Source: Clostridia bacterium (GTDB lineage: Bacteria > Bacillota > Clostridia > Oscillospirales > Acutalibacteraceae). From it: DNA of 16,899 nucleotides. Location of the stretch: positions 1 through 16,899 of the forward strand of contig JAFYJR010000067.1 in NCBI GenBank assembly GCA_017538005.1, written 5' to 3'. A program made the position numbers and the translations under genes. The notes under the pieces are model-generated. The model was not told the DNA's origin. It searched no databases and saw only the letters and a list, made by a program, of their open reading frames with translations. Positions 7,860 to 13,569 of this stretch are shown here, one piece after another. The first letter of the stretch is position 1. Each line of letters starts with the position of its first letter.

Positions 7860-9049
7860 TACTCTTTACCTCCCTGCAGTTTCTTTATTTCGACACTCTC
7901 AACGAACGCCTGTACACGGGTACGAAGCTGTCCGGAAGTACCGATGGCATACGGCCTGTCTATGGTAAGTACGGGATATCCGTACTTCTCACGCATATCG
8001 AAAGCGCCTGTAACATGTTCATAAGCCCAGGGGTCGCAGAACTTCATCTGCTCATAGATGACGCCGTCGGCTTTGTACTCCTTGACAAGATTTGCGACAT
8101 ACGCCTTTCTGCCGTTGACTTTTTCAAGGTTCATATGGCGCGGACACTGGTTGTCCATGAGATACTGTCTGCAGATCTGTGTCAGAACATCTTCCGAGTC
8201 ATTCAGAACAATCTCCTGTCTGCCCGGCAGCGAACCGAAGCAGAACCTGTCCGCGACAACCAAGGCGCCGGAGTCCTCGATGAGCTTGATCATATCAACA
8301 TCATCGATCTCAGAACCGGCGACAACAACCCTTGCCCTGTACTTAGGTGAAGGATCAGGCTCCCTTGTCTTCAGCTCTTCAAGAGTCTCTTCAAGCAAAG
8401 GAATAAGCATATCCTTCGGGGCAATGTAGGTCGCCATACAGATGATATGGAACTCATAACCCGTAATACGAGGATTATCCTCTTTCCTGAAGTTACCAAT
8501 CTCAGTGATAAGTCTGCACAGCTTGTTGTGGCGAGCAACAGCATCACGAAGTGCAGAATCAGAAACATCCGCGCCGAAGTTCTCAGACAAGGCGCCTAAA
8601 ATCTTCGTTCTGCACTCAGAAACATACAGAGACAAACCGTTGTCGTCCGCCTTCATCGGAACTTCGAGGTAACGATAGAAGAAGCCCTCTTTGTCGATTG
8701 TATGAAGAAGTTCCATATTCTCCACGCAACGGTTTACCATGGTACAACCGTCAGGAACTATCATACAATCAAGGAATTTGTAACCGCCTTCCATTGCGCG
8801 CTCGAGGATGGCTCTCGAGTATTCGCACAGGAAACTGGTAAGATAATAAGTGCTCATCTCGAGGGACCCTGACCGAGGAGCGCGCAAACGCACCGGGAAG
8901 GTCTTGTCCAGATCCATAAGCACTTCGGGCGTCTGGTAGCAGATGCTGCCGACGCACTTCCGGCCGTCTGCCTGCGCCTTGCGGATAAGCTCGTTATCCG
9001 CGTCGTCCAGCAGACGCTCGAAATAAAGCAAATGCTTTAAGTCTTTCAT
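7859..9049 (-). CDS. 2-hydroxyacyl-CoA dehydratase, small subunit (HgdB/BcrC-like)
   Basis: 396 residues, close to the ~375-residue beta subunits of this family. Recognisable parts are VPDGCTMVNRC (Cys102), MKFCDPWAYE with the probable cluster ligand Cys338, and the C-terminal signature DRPYAIGTSGQLRTRVQAFVES. This subunit pairs with the large subunit to form the dehydratase heterodimer. A ribosome site (GTGAGGAAAAA) precedes the ATG, which lies 15 nt after the CooT-like gene stop. As in other members, the ATP-dependent activator encoded downstream should reduce the cluster once per activation, after which the electron is recycled. The family assignment is secure; substrate specificity is open. 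Confidence 0.9.
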   Translation of the reverse strand: MKDLKHLLYFERLLDDADNELIRKAQADGRKCVGSICYQTPEVLMDLDKTFPVRLRAPRSGSLEMSTYYLTSFLCEYSRAILERAMEGGYKFLDCMIVPDGCTMVNRCVENMELLHTIDKEGFFYRYLEVPMKADDNGLSLYVSECRTKILGALSENFGADVSDSALRDAVARHNKLCRLITEIGNFRKEDNPRITGYEFHIICMATYIAPKDMLIPLLEETLEELKTREPDPSPKYRARVVVAGSEIDDVDMIKLIEDSGALVVADRFCFGSLPGRQEIVLNDSEDVLTQICRQYLMDNQCPRHMNLEKVNGRKAYVANLVKEYKADGVIYEQMKFCDPWAYEHVTGAFDMREKYGYPVLTIDRPYAIGTSGQLRTRVQAFVESVEIKKLQGGKE

Positions 9050-9064
9050 TAATTTTTCCTCACT

Positions 9065-9250
9065 TTACTCCACTTTCAAAATGACATAACCGTCTGTAAG
9101 ACTCGCCCTGAGAAGACTTCCCGTTACCTCAAGTCTCCGTCCCATAAGGTCTGTCAGAATTACAAATTCATCTGAGCATTCGACGGTGGTGACATTAGTC
9201 ATCAGCACTTTACCGTCCATCTCATTTTCATAAGCTGTTGAAAGACACAT
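9065..9250 (-). CDS. CooT-like small nickel-binding protein
   Basis: 61 residues starting MCLSTAYEN from an ATG at 9250. The frame is open further upstream, but GGAGGAG about 6 nt before this ATG and the one-base gap from the previous stop (TAATATG) fix this start. The order Met-Cys-Leu at the N-terminus, a central VTTVECSDEFVILTDLMGRRLEVTG and a C-terminal DGYVILKVE matches the CooT family. Its founding member is a dimeric protein that binds Ni(II) through Cys2 during carbon monoxide dehydrogenase maturation. CooT-like proteins are also widespread in anaerobes lacking an adjacent CODH. Here it sits in a dehydratase operon with no nickel enzyme in view, so its metal and client are uncertain. 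Confidence 0.72.
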   Translation of the reverse strand: MCLSTAYENEMDGKVLMTNVTTVECSDEFVILTDLMGRRLEVTGSLLRASLTDGYVILKVE

Positions 9251-9251
9251 A

Positions 9252-9458
9252 TTACTCCTCCAGCTCAGCCAGAGCCGCCGAAAGATACTCATTACCCTTC
9301 TCATACTCCGCCACGGCAAGCATTATCTTGTCATAAGTTTCAGTACCCAAAAAAGACGAAGCCAGGTCCTTAAGCTCCGCCGTATGAGAGATATTGTGAC
9401 CCGTCAGATACTTAACCAGCGCCACAAGTTCCTCTCTGTTTTCATCCAAAACAATCAC
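9252..9458 (-). CDS. Small helical protein of unknown function, first gene of the dehydratase operon
   Basis: Up to 68 residues, ending one base before the CooT-like gene. The frame begins at a GTG at 9458 that is part of its own possible ribosome site (GGCAGGTGAT). A TTG at 9449, about 5-7 nt after AGGTGA, may be the true start, giving 65 residues. The sequence is acidic and likely all-helical (ENREELVALVKYLTGHN, a central SSFLGTETYDKIMLAVAEYEKG and an acidic ALAELEE end), with no cysteines or membrane segment. I do not recognise the family. Tight packing with the CooT-like gene suggests linked function, perhaps as a partner or chaperone. Confidence 0.65.
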   Translation of the reverse strand: MIVLDENREELVALVKYLTGHNISHTAELKDLASSFLGTETYDKIMLAVAEYEKGNEYLSAALAELEE

Positions 9459-9485
9459 CTGCCAAACAAAAATACACTACCTAAT

Positions 9486-9514
9486 AATCTACCATATATA
9501 CCTTTAAATATCAA
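9486..9514 (-). promoter_or_regulatory. Promoter for the dehydratase operon
   Basis: Minus strand TTGATA (9514-9509), a 17-bp spacer, and TAGATT (9491-9486) preceded by TGG (extended -10). Transcription would begin near 9479, some 20 nt before the first possible start codon. The -35 and -10 are imperfect, so the level may be moderate or activator-dependent. Confidence 0.55.
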
Positions 9515-9559
9515 TTCTCCCACAAGCCAAAACATACCCCTGAACATTGTAACAATTGA

Positions 9560-9599
9560 CAAAAAGCAAAAGAATTAGGCCGCGGAATCACCCGCGGCC
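9560..9599 (-). terminator. Intrinsic terminator ending the candidate RNA and nuclease operon
   Basis: Perfect 8-bp stem GGCCGCGG / CCGCGGCC (9599-9592 and 9585-9578) with a 6-nt loop. On the minus strand it is followed by a broken T-tract (TAATTCTTTTGCTTTTT). Confidence 0.65.
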
Positions 9600-9757
9600 A
9601 TCTTTTAAATCTTTTAAAAATAAATCTTATGAAAATGCGGCGTGAATACTTTATAAATCTGATAATTAAACCTTCGCCGCATATTTCTCTCACAACTGGA
9701 TAGACGCTGACAGATGTATTTCTACCCCCAGCATACGCCCGAAACGTATCTATCTCT
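9562..9757 (-). ncRNA. Candidate structured non-coding RNA, ~195 nt, downstream of the PBECR-like nuclease
   Basis: A complete transcription unit without a convincing reading frame. After a strong promoter, the RNA can form a three-way junction: P1 GATAG (9754-9750) with CTATC (9703-9699), P2 ATACG (9749-9745) with CGTAT (9737-9733), and P3 GCTG (9732-9729) with CAGC (9709-9706). P3 may be capped by GUA-GAAA-UAC. A long arm follows, with ATGCGGCG (9682-9675) pairing CGCCGCAT (9642-9635), extended by GAAA/TTTC around one bulged base. It ends in a GC-rich terminator. I could not match it to a known riboswitch or ribozyme. It could instead be the processed 3' end of the nuclease mRNA, or a regulatory partner of the nuclease. 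Confidence 0.5.
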
Positions 9758-9763
9758 ATCACT

Positions 9764-9791
9764 ATAATAACAAAAAGACTCAAATTGTCAA
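9764..9791 (-). promoter_or_regulatory. Promoter overlapping the stop codon of the PBECR-like gene
   Basis: Minus strand TTGACA (9791-9786, consensus), a 16-bp spacer, and TATTAT (9769-9764) preceded by TGT (extended -10). The -35 covers the TGA stop at 9790-9788. It would drive a separate short transcript beginning near 9757. Confidence 0.6.
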
Positions 9792-10258
9792 ATCTTATTT
9801 GTCCTAAACGCAGTAACAACATTGTTCTGCTTCTTTTTCCCATCCGAAACAGCCTCTATCACATAATAAAACCCATCGATTTTTTTAGAAATTACAATAT
9901 GTGGAGCTCTCTCCCCATCTTTTGTTAACAATGAATACGACTTCTCACCAGTGTAAAAAATCTCGTCATAATTATTCAGCACATAACAAATCCGAGCTAT
10001 ATCTTTATAATCCGCCATGCTGTGATCAGCCTGTCCGTTTTCACCATGCCGTTTGATGATATGTTTTACGGCATCTGAAGTTAACAATATACGATTGCAG
10101 CCAAGACTCAAGCCGGTTAGTGTTTCTATTTGCGTGGCCATTTCTTCATTTACAAACCCTACTGTAACGCAGTGTGAATCACCACCACTTGCAACATCAT
10201 AAACAAACGACAGCACCTCATCATCAACACTTTCAACATATTTTTCTTTAATGTCCAT
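9788..10258 (-). CDS. PBECR-like ribonuclease-fold protein (Barnase-EndoU-ColicinE5/D-RelE superfamily)
   Basis: 156 residues. The C-terminal two thirds carry features of the phage/mobile-element PBECR nucleases: ILLTSDAVKHIIKRHGENG (His66, Arg70, His71), a run of short helices (DYKDIARICYVLNNYDEI), strands APHIVISKKIDGFYYVIEAVSD, and a terminal VVTAFRT strand (Arg152). In this superfamily the His/Arg residues at such positions cleave RNA; which are catalytic here is inferred. The N-terminal ~55 residues are a separate strand-rich segment. The ATG overlaps the preceding gene by 11 nt, with GAGGT about 8 nt before it, so the two proteins are made together as in toxin-antitoxin pairs. AT-rich composition suggests horizontal transfer. 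It could be a toxin, a defence effector or a remnant of a mobile element. Confidence 0.68.
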   Translation of the reverse strand: MDIKEKYVESVDDEVLSFVYDVASGGDSHCVTVGFVNEEMATQIETLTGLSLGCNRILLTSDAVKHIIKRHGENGQADHSMADYKDIARICYVLNNYDEIFYTGEKSYSLLTKDGERAPHIVISKKIDGFYYVIEAVSDGKKKQNNVVTAFRTNKI

Positions 10259-11207
10259 TGTTATTTACCTCTGTACCCGTAATTATTTTCTGATAATCAA
10301 AATCAACATAGCCATCAACCAAAATGATATTTTTGTACATATTCGGATTAAGCAATTTTATGACTTCCAATGATGATATATATACATCAATCCCGGGCTC
10401 CTCACAATACAACAAGTTCATGGCAGCGTCCTTAATATTTTTGTTTGTTATCAGATAAAACAAATTCTCAAGGGTACTGTATTCTTTGTAGTTGCGATTC
10501 GTAGGATCATGTCCGTAATTTTCATCTATATACTCTCCTTTTTTCGCATCATATGTAGGAATGATAAGGTCCGAATTTTCTATCCGTAATAAATCATATG
10601 CGTAATCCGAATCATACACCGAATAAAAAACTCCCGGTCCCACGATAAAGCTTTCCAGAAAGGGGCCACAATCATCAATGTGAATATAATACTGAACCGT
10701 TAATCCGTATTTATTTAACACTTCATAATCAATCAGTTGATCCAACTCATTCTTTTTTTCAGTTATATGAGCCATAAGGTCAGATTTTGAAATCAGATTT
10801 TCTTTTTGTTTTTGTATTTCTTCAGGAAAATCAACTTTTTCCAGAAACTCTTCAACATTATCATACCCAGATTGACTTGCCATCTGCCGTAAATTATCAC
10901 CGGCTATTAAAAGCTCAAGTGGATATGAATTTTTAATGTTTTCTGTCAGACTTCGCAATGTATCTATACGTGTAATTTCAATGTGCTTCAATCTGTTCAT
11001 AGCACTCGCATCATTTAACAGCATCGAATTAAAATCGCTCTCTTCTACAAGTTCAGGCATATCTTCGATTCGTTTGACAATGTAGGGATGTGCAAAATCA
11101 AAATCATTGACGCTGTCATAACCGAATACTTTTGCCACATCTGATGCCTTTAAATACACTGTGTTCTTAACAAATACTTTTGTCTTAAACTCATCAATTC
11201 TTTCCAT
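10248..11207 (-). CDS. Protein of unknown function paired with the PBECR-like nuclease
   Basis: 319 residues from ATG at 11207, preceded by CAGGAGGG at ~5 nt. No family is recognised with confidence. Near the N-terminus, YLKASDVAKVFGYDS (~18-32) recalls the DVA..LGY signature of Bro-N/antirepressor-type DNA-binding domains found in phage proteins, but the match is short. The middle (~130-165) is charged and helical with coiled-coil character. The C-terminal half is acidic and mixed alpha/beta (GPGVFYSVYDSDYAYDLL, VDGYVDFDYQKIITG). There is no membrane segment, signal or cysteine cluster. Overlap with the nuclease gene and a structured terminator-containing leader suggest a regulator, antitoxin or specificity subunit for the nuclease. 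Low GC sets it apart from the dehydratase genes. Confidence 0.8.
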   Translation of the reverse strand: MERIDEFKTKVFVKNTVYLKASDVAKVFGYDSVNDFDFAHPYIVKRIEDMPELVEESDFNSMLLNDASAMNRLKHIEITRIDTLRSLTENIKNSYPLELLIAGDNLRQMASQSGYDNVEEFLEKVDFPEEIQKQKENLISKSDLMAHITEKKNELDQLIDYEVLNKYGLTVQYYIHIDDCGPFLESFIVGPGVFYSVYDSDYAYDLLRIENSDLIIPTYDAKKGEYIDENYGHDPTNRNYKEYSTLENLFYLITNKNIKDAAMNLLYCEEPGIDVYISSLEVIKLLNPNMYKNIILVDGYVDFDYQKIITGTEVNNNGH

Positions 11208-11217
11208 AAAACCCTCC

Positions 11218-11359
11218 TGAAAATAAAAACGCGGCTGGAATAAACGTAAGGACGGTCTGCGACATCTTTTTCAAAAGAAACAAGTGAGCTCGTCCTTACA
11301 CATATTCTAGCCGCGTTATCTTTAACGCTTGGCAGCGTGTTAAGCCCAAATTCAATTGT
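11218..11359 (-). ncRNA. Structured leader RNA ending in an intrinsic terminator, upstream of the 319-aa/PBECR operon
   Basis: The predicted transcript starts near 11359. It holds a small bulged hairpin (TTAA-CA-CGCT pairing AGCG-TTAA), then a long arm: AACGCGGCT (plus 11228-11236) with AGCCGCGTT (11309-11317), GAATA (11238-11242) with TATTC (11303-11307), and GTAAGGACG (11246-11254) with CGTCCTTAC (11291-11299). This makes 23 base pairs broken by one mismatch and a 3x3 internal loop. The 36-nt apical loop has its own CTTTT/AAAAG mini-stem. The arm is followed at once by TTTTTATTTT, the form of a terminator, and the ribosome site for the 319-aa gene comes a few bases later. It may be an attenuator or a free RNA partner as in type III toxin-antitoxin loci, though no tandem repeats are seen. 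Confidence 0.6.
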
Positions 11360-11365
11360 GATATA

Positions 11366-11393
11366 ATTATAGCACAAATATTTGCGTTGTCAA
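11366..11393 (-). promoter_or_regulatory. Very strong promoter of the leader RNA / 319-aa / PBECR module
   Basis: Minus strand TTGACA (11393-11388) and TATAAT (11371-11366), both consensus, with a 16-bp spacer and TGC just before the -10. Such a strong promoter in front of a terminator fits high expression of the leader RNA with limited read-through into the genes. Confidence 0.85.
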
Positions 11394-11438
11394 TATATAA
11401 GTACTGATTTCGGTACTTTATTTTCTTGGCATATATGG

Positions 11439-11444
11439 TATAAT
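11439..11444 (+). promoter_or_regulatory. Extended -10 promoter of desulfoferrodoxin
   Basis: Consensus TATAAT preceded by TGG, with no good -35 at 16-18 bp (only TTTATT-like). The start would fall near 11451, inside the 9-mer GCAATGTAG (11446-11454) that recurs next to other redox genes. An inverted repeat AAGTAC/GTACTT (11399-11404, 11413-11418) lies upstream. Confidence 0.65.
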
Positions 11445-11481
11445 TGCAATGTAGGAAGAATAATCAAAGGAGGTAAAAATC

Positions 11482-11850
11482 ATGACCTTTTACAAATGCA
11501 AACACTGCGGCAATATAGTTGCCTATATCGAGAACAAAGGTGTTCCGATTATGTGCTGCGGCGAAAAGATGGAGCCCATCGAGCCGAACACAACGGACGC
11601 CGCCGGCGAGAAGCATGTTCCCGTCATTACCATTGACGGCAAAACAGTAACAGTCGCCGTCGGCGAAGTAGAACACCCGATGCTCCCCGAGCATTACATC
11701 CAGTGGATCGTTCTTGAAACCAAGGAAGGCCGCCAGCGCAAGACCTTAAAACCCGGCGACAAACCCGTCGCAACCTTCGCCCTCACAGACACGGACGAAG
11801 TCGTCGCCGCCTACGAGTACTGCAACCTCCACGGCCTCTGGAAAGCATAA
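11482..11850 (+). CDS. dfx: Desulfoferrodoxin (superoxide reductase)
   Basis: 122 residues, the normal size of two-domain desulfoferrodoxin. The N-terminal desulforedoxin-like domain has Cys6, Cys9, Cys25 and Cys26 (CKHC ... MCCGEKM) for the rubredoxin-type Fe(Cys)4 centre I. The C-terminal neelaredoxin domain has EKHVP with Glu43, Lys44 and His45, then His65, His71, Cys114 and His117 (YCNLHGLW), the complete Fe(His)4Cys centre II. It reduces superoxide to hydrogen peroxide without making oxygen, using electrons from rubredoxin-like donors in the cytoplasm. A near-ideal ribosome site (AAAGGAGGT) lies 7 nt before the ATG. Rubrerythrin, encoded convergently next door, would remove the peroxide formed. 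All ligands are present, so activity is expected. Confidence 0.97.
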   Translation: MTFYKCKHCGNIVAYIENKGVPIMCCGEKMEPIEPNTTDAAGEKHVPVITIDGKTVTVAVGEVEHPMLPEHYIQWIVLETKEGRQRKTLKPGDKPVATFALTDTDEVVAAYEYCNLHGLWKA

Positions 11851-11860
11851 ACAAGCAACA

Positions 11861-11890
11861 AAAAAAGCGAGAGCAAAAGCTCTCGCTTTT
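11861..11890. terminator. Bidirectional terminator between desulfoferrodoxin and rubrerythrin
   Basis: Perfect 8-bp stem GCGAGAGC / GCTCTCGC (11867-11874 and 11879-11886) with an AAAA loop, flanked by an A-run on the left and TTTT on the right. It can stop transcription from both convergent genes. Confidence 0.9.
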
Positions 11891-11901
11891 CATTTTCAAA
11901 A

Positions 11902-12441
11902 TCAATAGTTCTCAGCACGTACTTCGAAGTAGCTCTGGGGATGGTCACATACGGGGCAGACATCCGGGGCCTTGGTGCCGATAACGATGTGTCCGCAGTT
12001 TCTGCATTCCCAGACCTTTACTTCACTCTTCTCGAAGACCTGGGCGGTCTCGACATTTTTGAGTAAAGCTCTGTACCTTTCCTCATGCTCCTTCTCTATG
12101 GCCGCGACTGCTCTGAACTTCGCGGCAAGCTCCGTAAAACCTTCCTCTTCAGCAGTCTTGGCAAAGCCCTCATACATATCCGTCCACTCATAGTTCTCGC
12201 CGTCAGCGGCAGCAGCAAGATTGGCAGCAGTGTCACCTATGCCTTCAAGCTCTTTAAACCACATCTTGGCATGTTCTTTCTCATTGTCAGCAGTCTTCAG
12301 AAACAGAGCCGAGATCTGCTCATAGCCTTCCTTCTTAGCCTTTGAAGCGAAATAAGTGTACTTATTTCTCGCCTGTGACTCACCTGCGAACGCAGCCTCC
12401 AGATTCTTCTCCGTCTGCGTTCCCGCATATTTATTAGCCAT
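11902..12441 (-). CDS. rbr: Rubrerythrin
   Basis: 179 residues, standard for a classical rubrerythrin. The N-terminal four-helix ferritin-like domain provides the diiron ligands: Glu21 in AGESQARNKY, Glu54/His57 in DNEKEH, and Glu116/His119 in AIEKEHEER, with Glu98-100 in the intervening helix. The C-terminal rubredoxin domain has Cys146, Cys149, Cys162 and Cys165 (ECRNCG ... VCPVCDHPQSYFEV). It reduces hydrogen peroxide to water in the cytoplasm of anaerobes, taking electrons from NAD(P)H through rubredoxin-type carriers. The ATG at 12441 is preceded by AGGAGG at a normal distance. Placement opposite desulfoferrodoxin makes a two-step superoxide and peroxide detoxification pair. Confidence 0.97.
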   Translation of the reverse strand: MANKYAGTQTEKNLEAAFAGESQARNKYTYFASKAKKEGYEQISALFLKTADNEKEHAKMWFKELEGIGDTAANLAAAADGENYEWTDMYEGFAKTAEEEGFTELAAKFRAVAAIEKEHEERYRALLKNVETAQVFEKSEVKVWECRNCGHIVIGTKAPDVCPVCDHPQSYFEVRAENY

Positions 12442-12479
12442 AAAAATACCTCCTGTTAAAACATTATTCCTACTCCCTC

Positions 12480-12508
12480 ACTCTACCACATTCTCCTCTT
12501 TTGTGCAA
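12480..12508 (-). promoter_or_regulatory. Probable promoter of rubrerythrin
   Basis: Minus strand TTGCAC (12508-12503), a 17-bp spacer, and TAGAGT (12485-12480) preceded by TGG. The -35 lies within CTACATTGC, the reverse complement of the 9-mer shared with the desulfoferrodoxin promoter, so a repressor bound there could block polymerase. Confidence 0.5.
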
Positions 12509-12555
12509 TGTAGTCCCTCTCAAAAGGACCAGGTCGGGCTTAATAATTCCAAAAA

Positions 12556-13452
12556 TCATTTATGCTGTAAAACATACTTCCAGTCTTTCGGAAATCCGAT
12601 ATAGGAAAGTCGTATAACATCAGCATATTCATCAAACAATGCTTCAAGTTGCTTTTCAAATGCTTGCCAGCGCTCATCACCGTTAAGCATACGTTTTATG
12701 GTAACGATGGCAAAGAATACTTTGATAATCTTACTCTTTCGGTACTTTCTGTATTCAGGATAAAGATAAGGACTCTGTTTCAAAGGCATATTGTATAATC
12801 TTCCGTAATGCGCACAGATATTTCTGATTTCAACAAGTGACAGTATCCAGCTTCCAAGATATTTCGGATCAGTATTATACATATCTGCAATAGCCTTTTG
12901 ATCAGTTGGAGTCATAATACTGAATAGTGAAGACAGGTTTCCGAATGTAAATAATTCTATAGCAACCCATAATGGAAAATGGCCATCATAATTTTTGTTG
13001 TGATGTATTACAAATGGTGTATTTTCCTGACGTTTACACTCTGTTTTGAAACTTTTAACAACTCTGTTATGAACCGTTTCTCCATCTTTGGTGATTATTT
13101 CCTTAAAAAAATTGGAGTCCATATAACATTCCGGTCCATAATTCACCGCCAGGTAATTTGATATTTGTGCACGTAGTTGTATTTCCAACTGTTCAATGAC
13201 ATGAACAAGAGAATTCTTAAACGCACTATCAAACTCATATAATCTATACAGAGATTCCAGAGATACTCCTTCTTGATATAATTCAGCATTTGTCTTTTGT
13301 CTCAGACCAATTCCATAACCACTGAGTCTGTAATAATTTATACGCGAAAGAATTTCAATTGCTCTTTCATTATCTTCAATTACTAAGCCATGCACTTCTT
13401 TTAAACGCGCAATCTGTTCCGGGCAAGTAAGTGCCGGTTTAAGTGCTGCCAA
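12556..13452 (-). CDS. Abi family protein (AbiD/AbiF, HEPN RNase type)
   Basis: 298 residues from a TTG at 13452, which sits 7 nt after TTGGAGG. A GTG at 13485 is in frame but lies inside the terminator stem of the leader, before the ribosome site, and is unlikely. Family landmarks are LTCPEQIARLKEVHGLVI, INYYRLSGYG (38-47), a LYEFDSAFKNSLVHVIEQLE helix, PLWVAIELFTFGNLSSLF, and RNICAHYGRLYN. The last carries the HEPN catalytic pattern (Arg210, Asn211, His215). Abi_2 proteins cause abortive infection in lactococcal plasmids, and HEPN domains typically cut RNA. It is AT-rich, flanked by redox genes of different composition, and preceded by its own promoter and short terminator-containing RNA leader. 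The phage target is unknown. Confidence 0.9.
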   Translation of the reverse strand: MAALKPALTCPEQIARLKEVHGLVIEDNERAIEILSRINYYRLSGYGIGLRQKTNAELYQEGVSLESLYRLYEFDSAFKNSLVHVIEQLEIQLRAQISNYLAVNYGPECYMDSNFFKEIITKDGETVHNRVVKSFKTECKRQENTPFVIHHNKNYDGHFPLWVAIELFTFGNLSSLFSIMTPTDQKAIADMYNTDPKYLGSWILSLVEIRNICAHYGRLYNMPLKQSPYLYPEYRKYRKSKIIKVFFAIVTIKRMLNGDERWQAFEKQLEALFDEYADVIRLSYIGFPKDWKYVLQHK

Positions 13453-13470
13453 AATTATCCCTCCAAGAGA

Positions 13471-13530
13471 CAAAAAAAGTCCCACCGTGGTCCGCAGTAC
13501 GTTTCCGCCTTATGCGTGGTGGGCTCTGTT
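13471..13530 (-). ncRNA. Short structured leader RNA with terminator upstream of the Abi gene (abiF-RNA-like)
   Basis: About 60 nt on the minus strand, from a predicted start near 13530. CCCACC (13523-13518) pairs with GGTGGG (13486-13481), leaving a ~30-nt internal region that can form CGCA/TGCG and possibly a pseudoknot. This is followed by ACTTTTTTT, an intrinsic-terminator form. The ribosome site of the Abi gene lies a dozen bases later, so the gene is expressed only on read-through. A conserved RNA upstream of abiF genes has been described in comparative RNA searches (called the abiF RNA motif, from memory). Position and size fit, but I cannot align it to the consensus here. Confidence 0.55.
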
Positions 13531-13536
13531 AGGTAC

Positions 13537-13565
13537 ATTATACTAACCCTACGCCTGCAAATCAA
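13537..13565 (-). promoter_or_regulatory. Promoter of the Abi leader RNA and gene
   Basis: Minus strand TTGATT (13565-13560), a 17-bp spacer, and consensus TATAAT (13542-13537). It gives a start near 13530, just before the hairpin. Two TTTTCAGAAAAA boxes lie immediately upstream. Confidence 0.75.
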
Positions 13566-13569
13566 TAGG

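Noticed and set aside
9511..9843. Minus-strand reading frame of 110 codons over the candidate RNA
   Set aside because: It starts inside the nuclease gene in another frame and runs through both hairpins and the terminator. No ribosome site is seen, so the RNA interpretation is preferred.
11208..11359. T-box, known riboswitch or type III tandem-repeat antitoxin
   Set aside because: There is no T-box consensus (GGTGG-type sequence), no recognised aptamer signature and no tandem repeats. Only the general promoter-hairpin-terminator order fits.
11150..11377. 75-codon minus-strand frame over the leader RNA
   Set aside because: It reads through the stem-loop and terminator and overlaps the 319-aa gene start in another frame, with no ribosome site.
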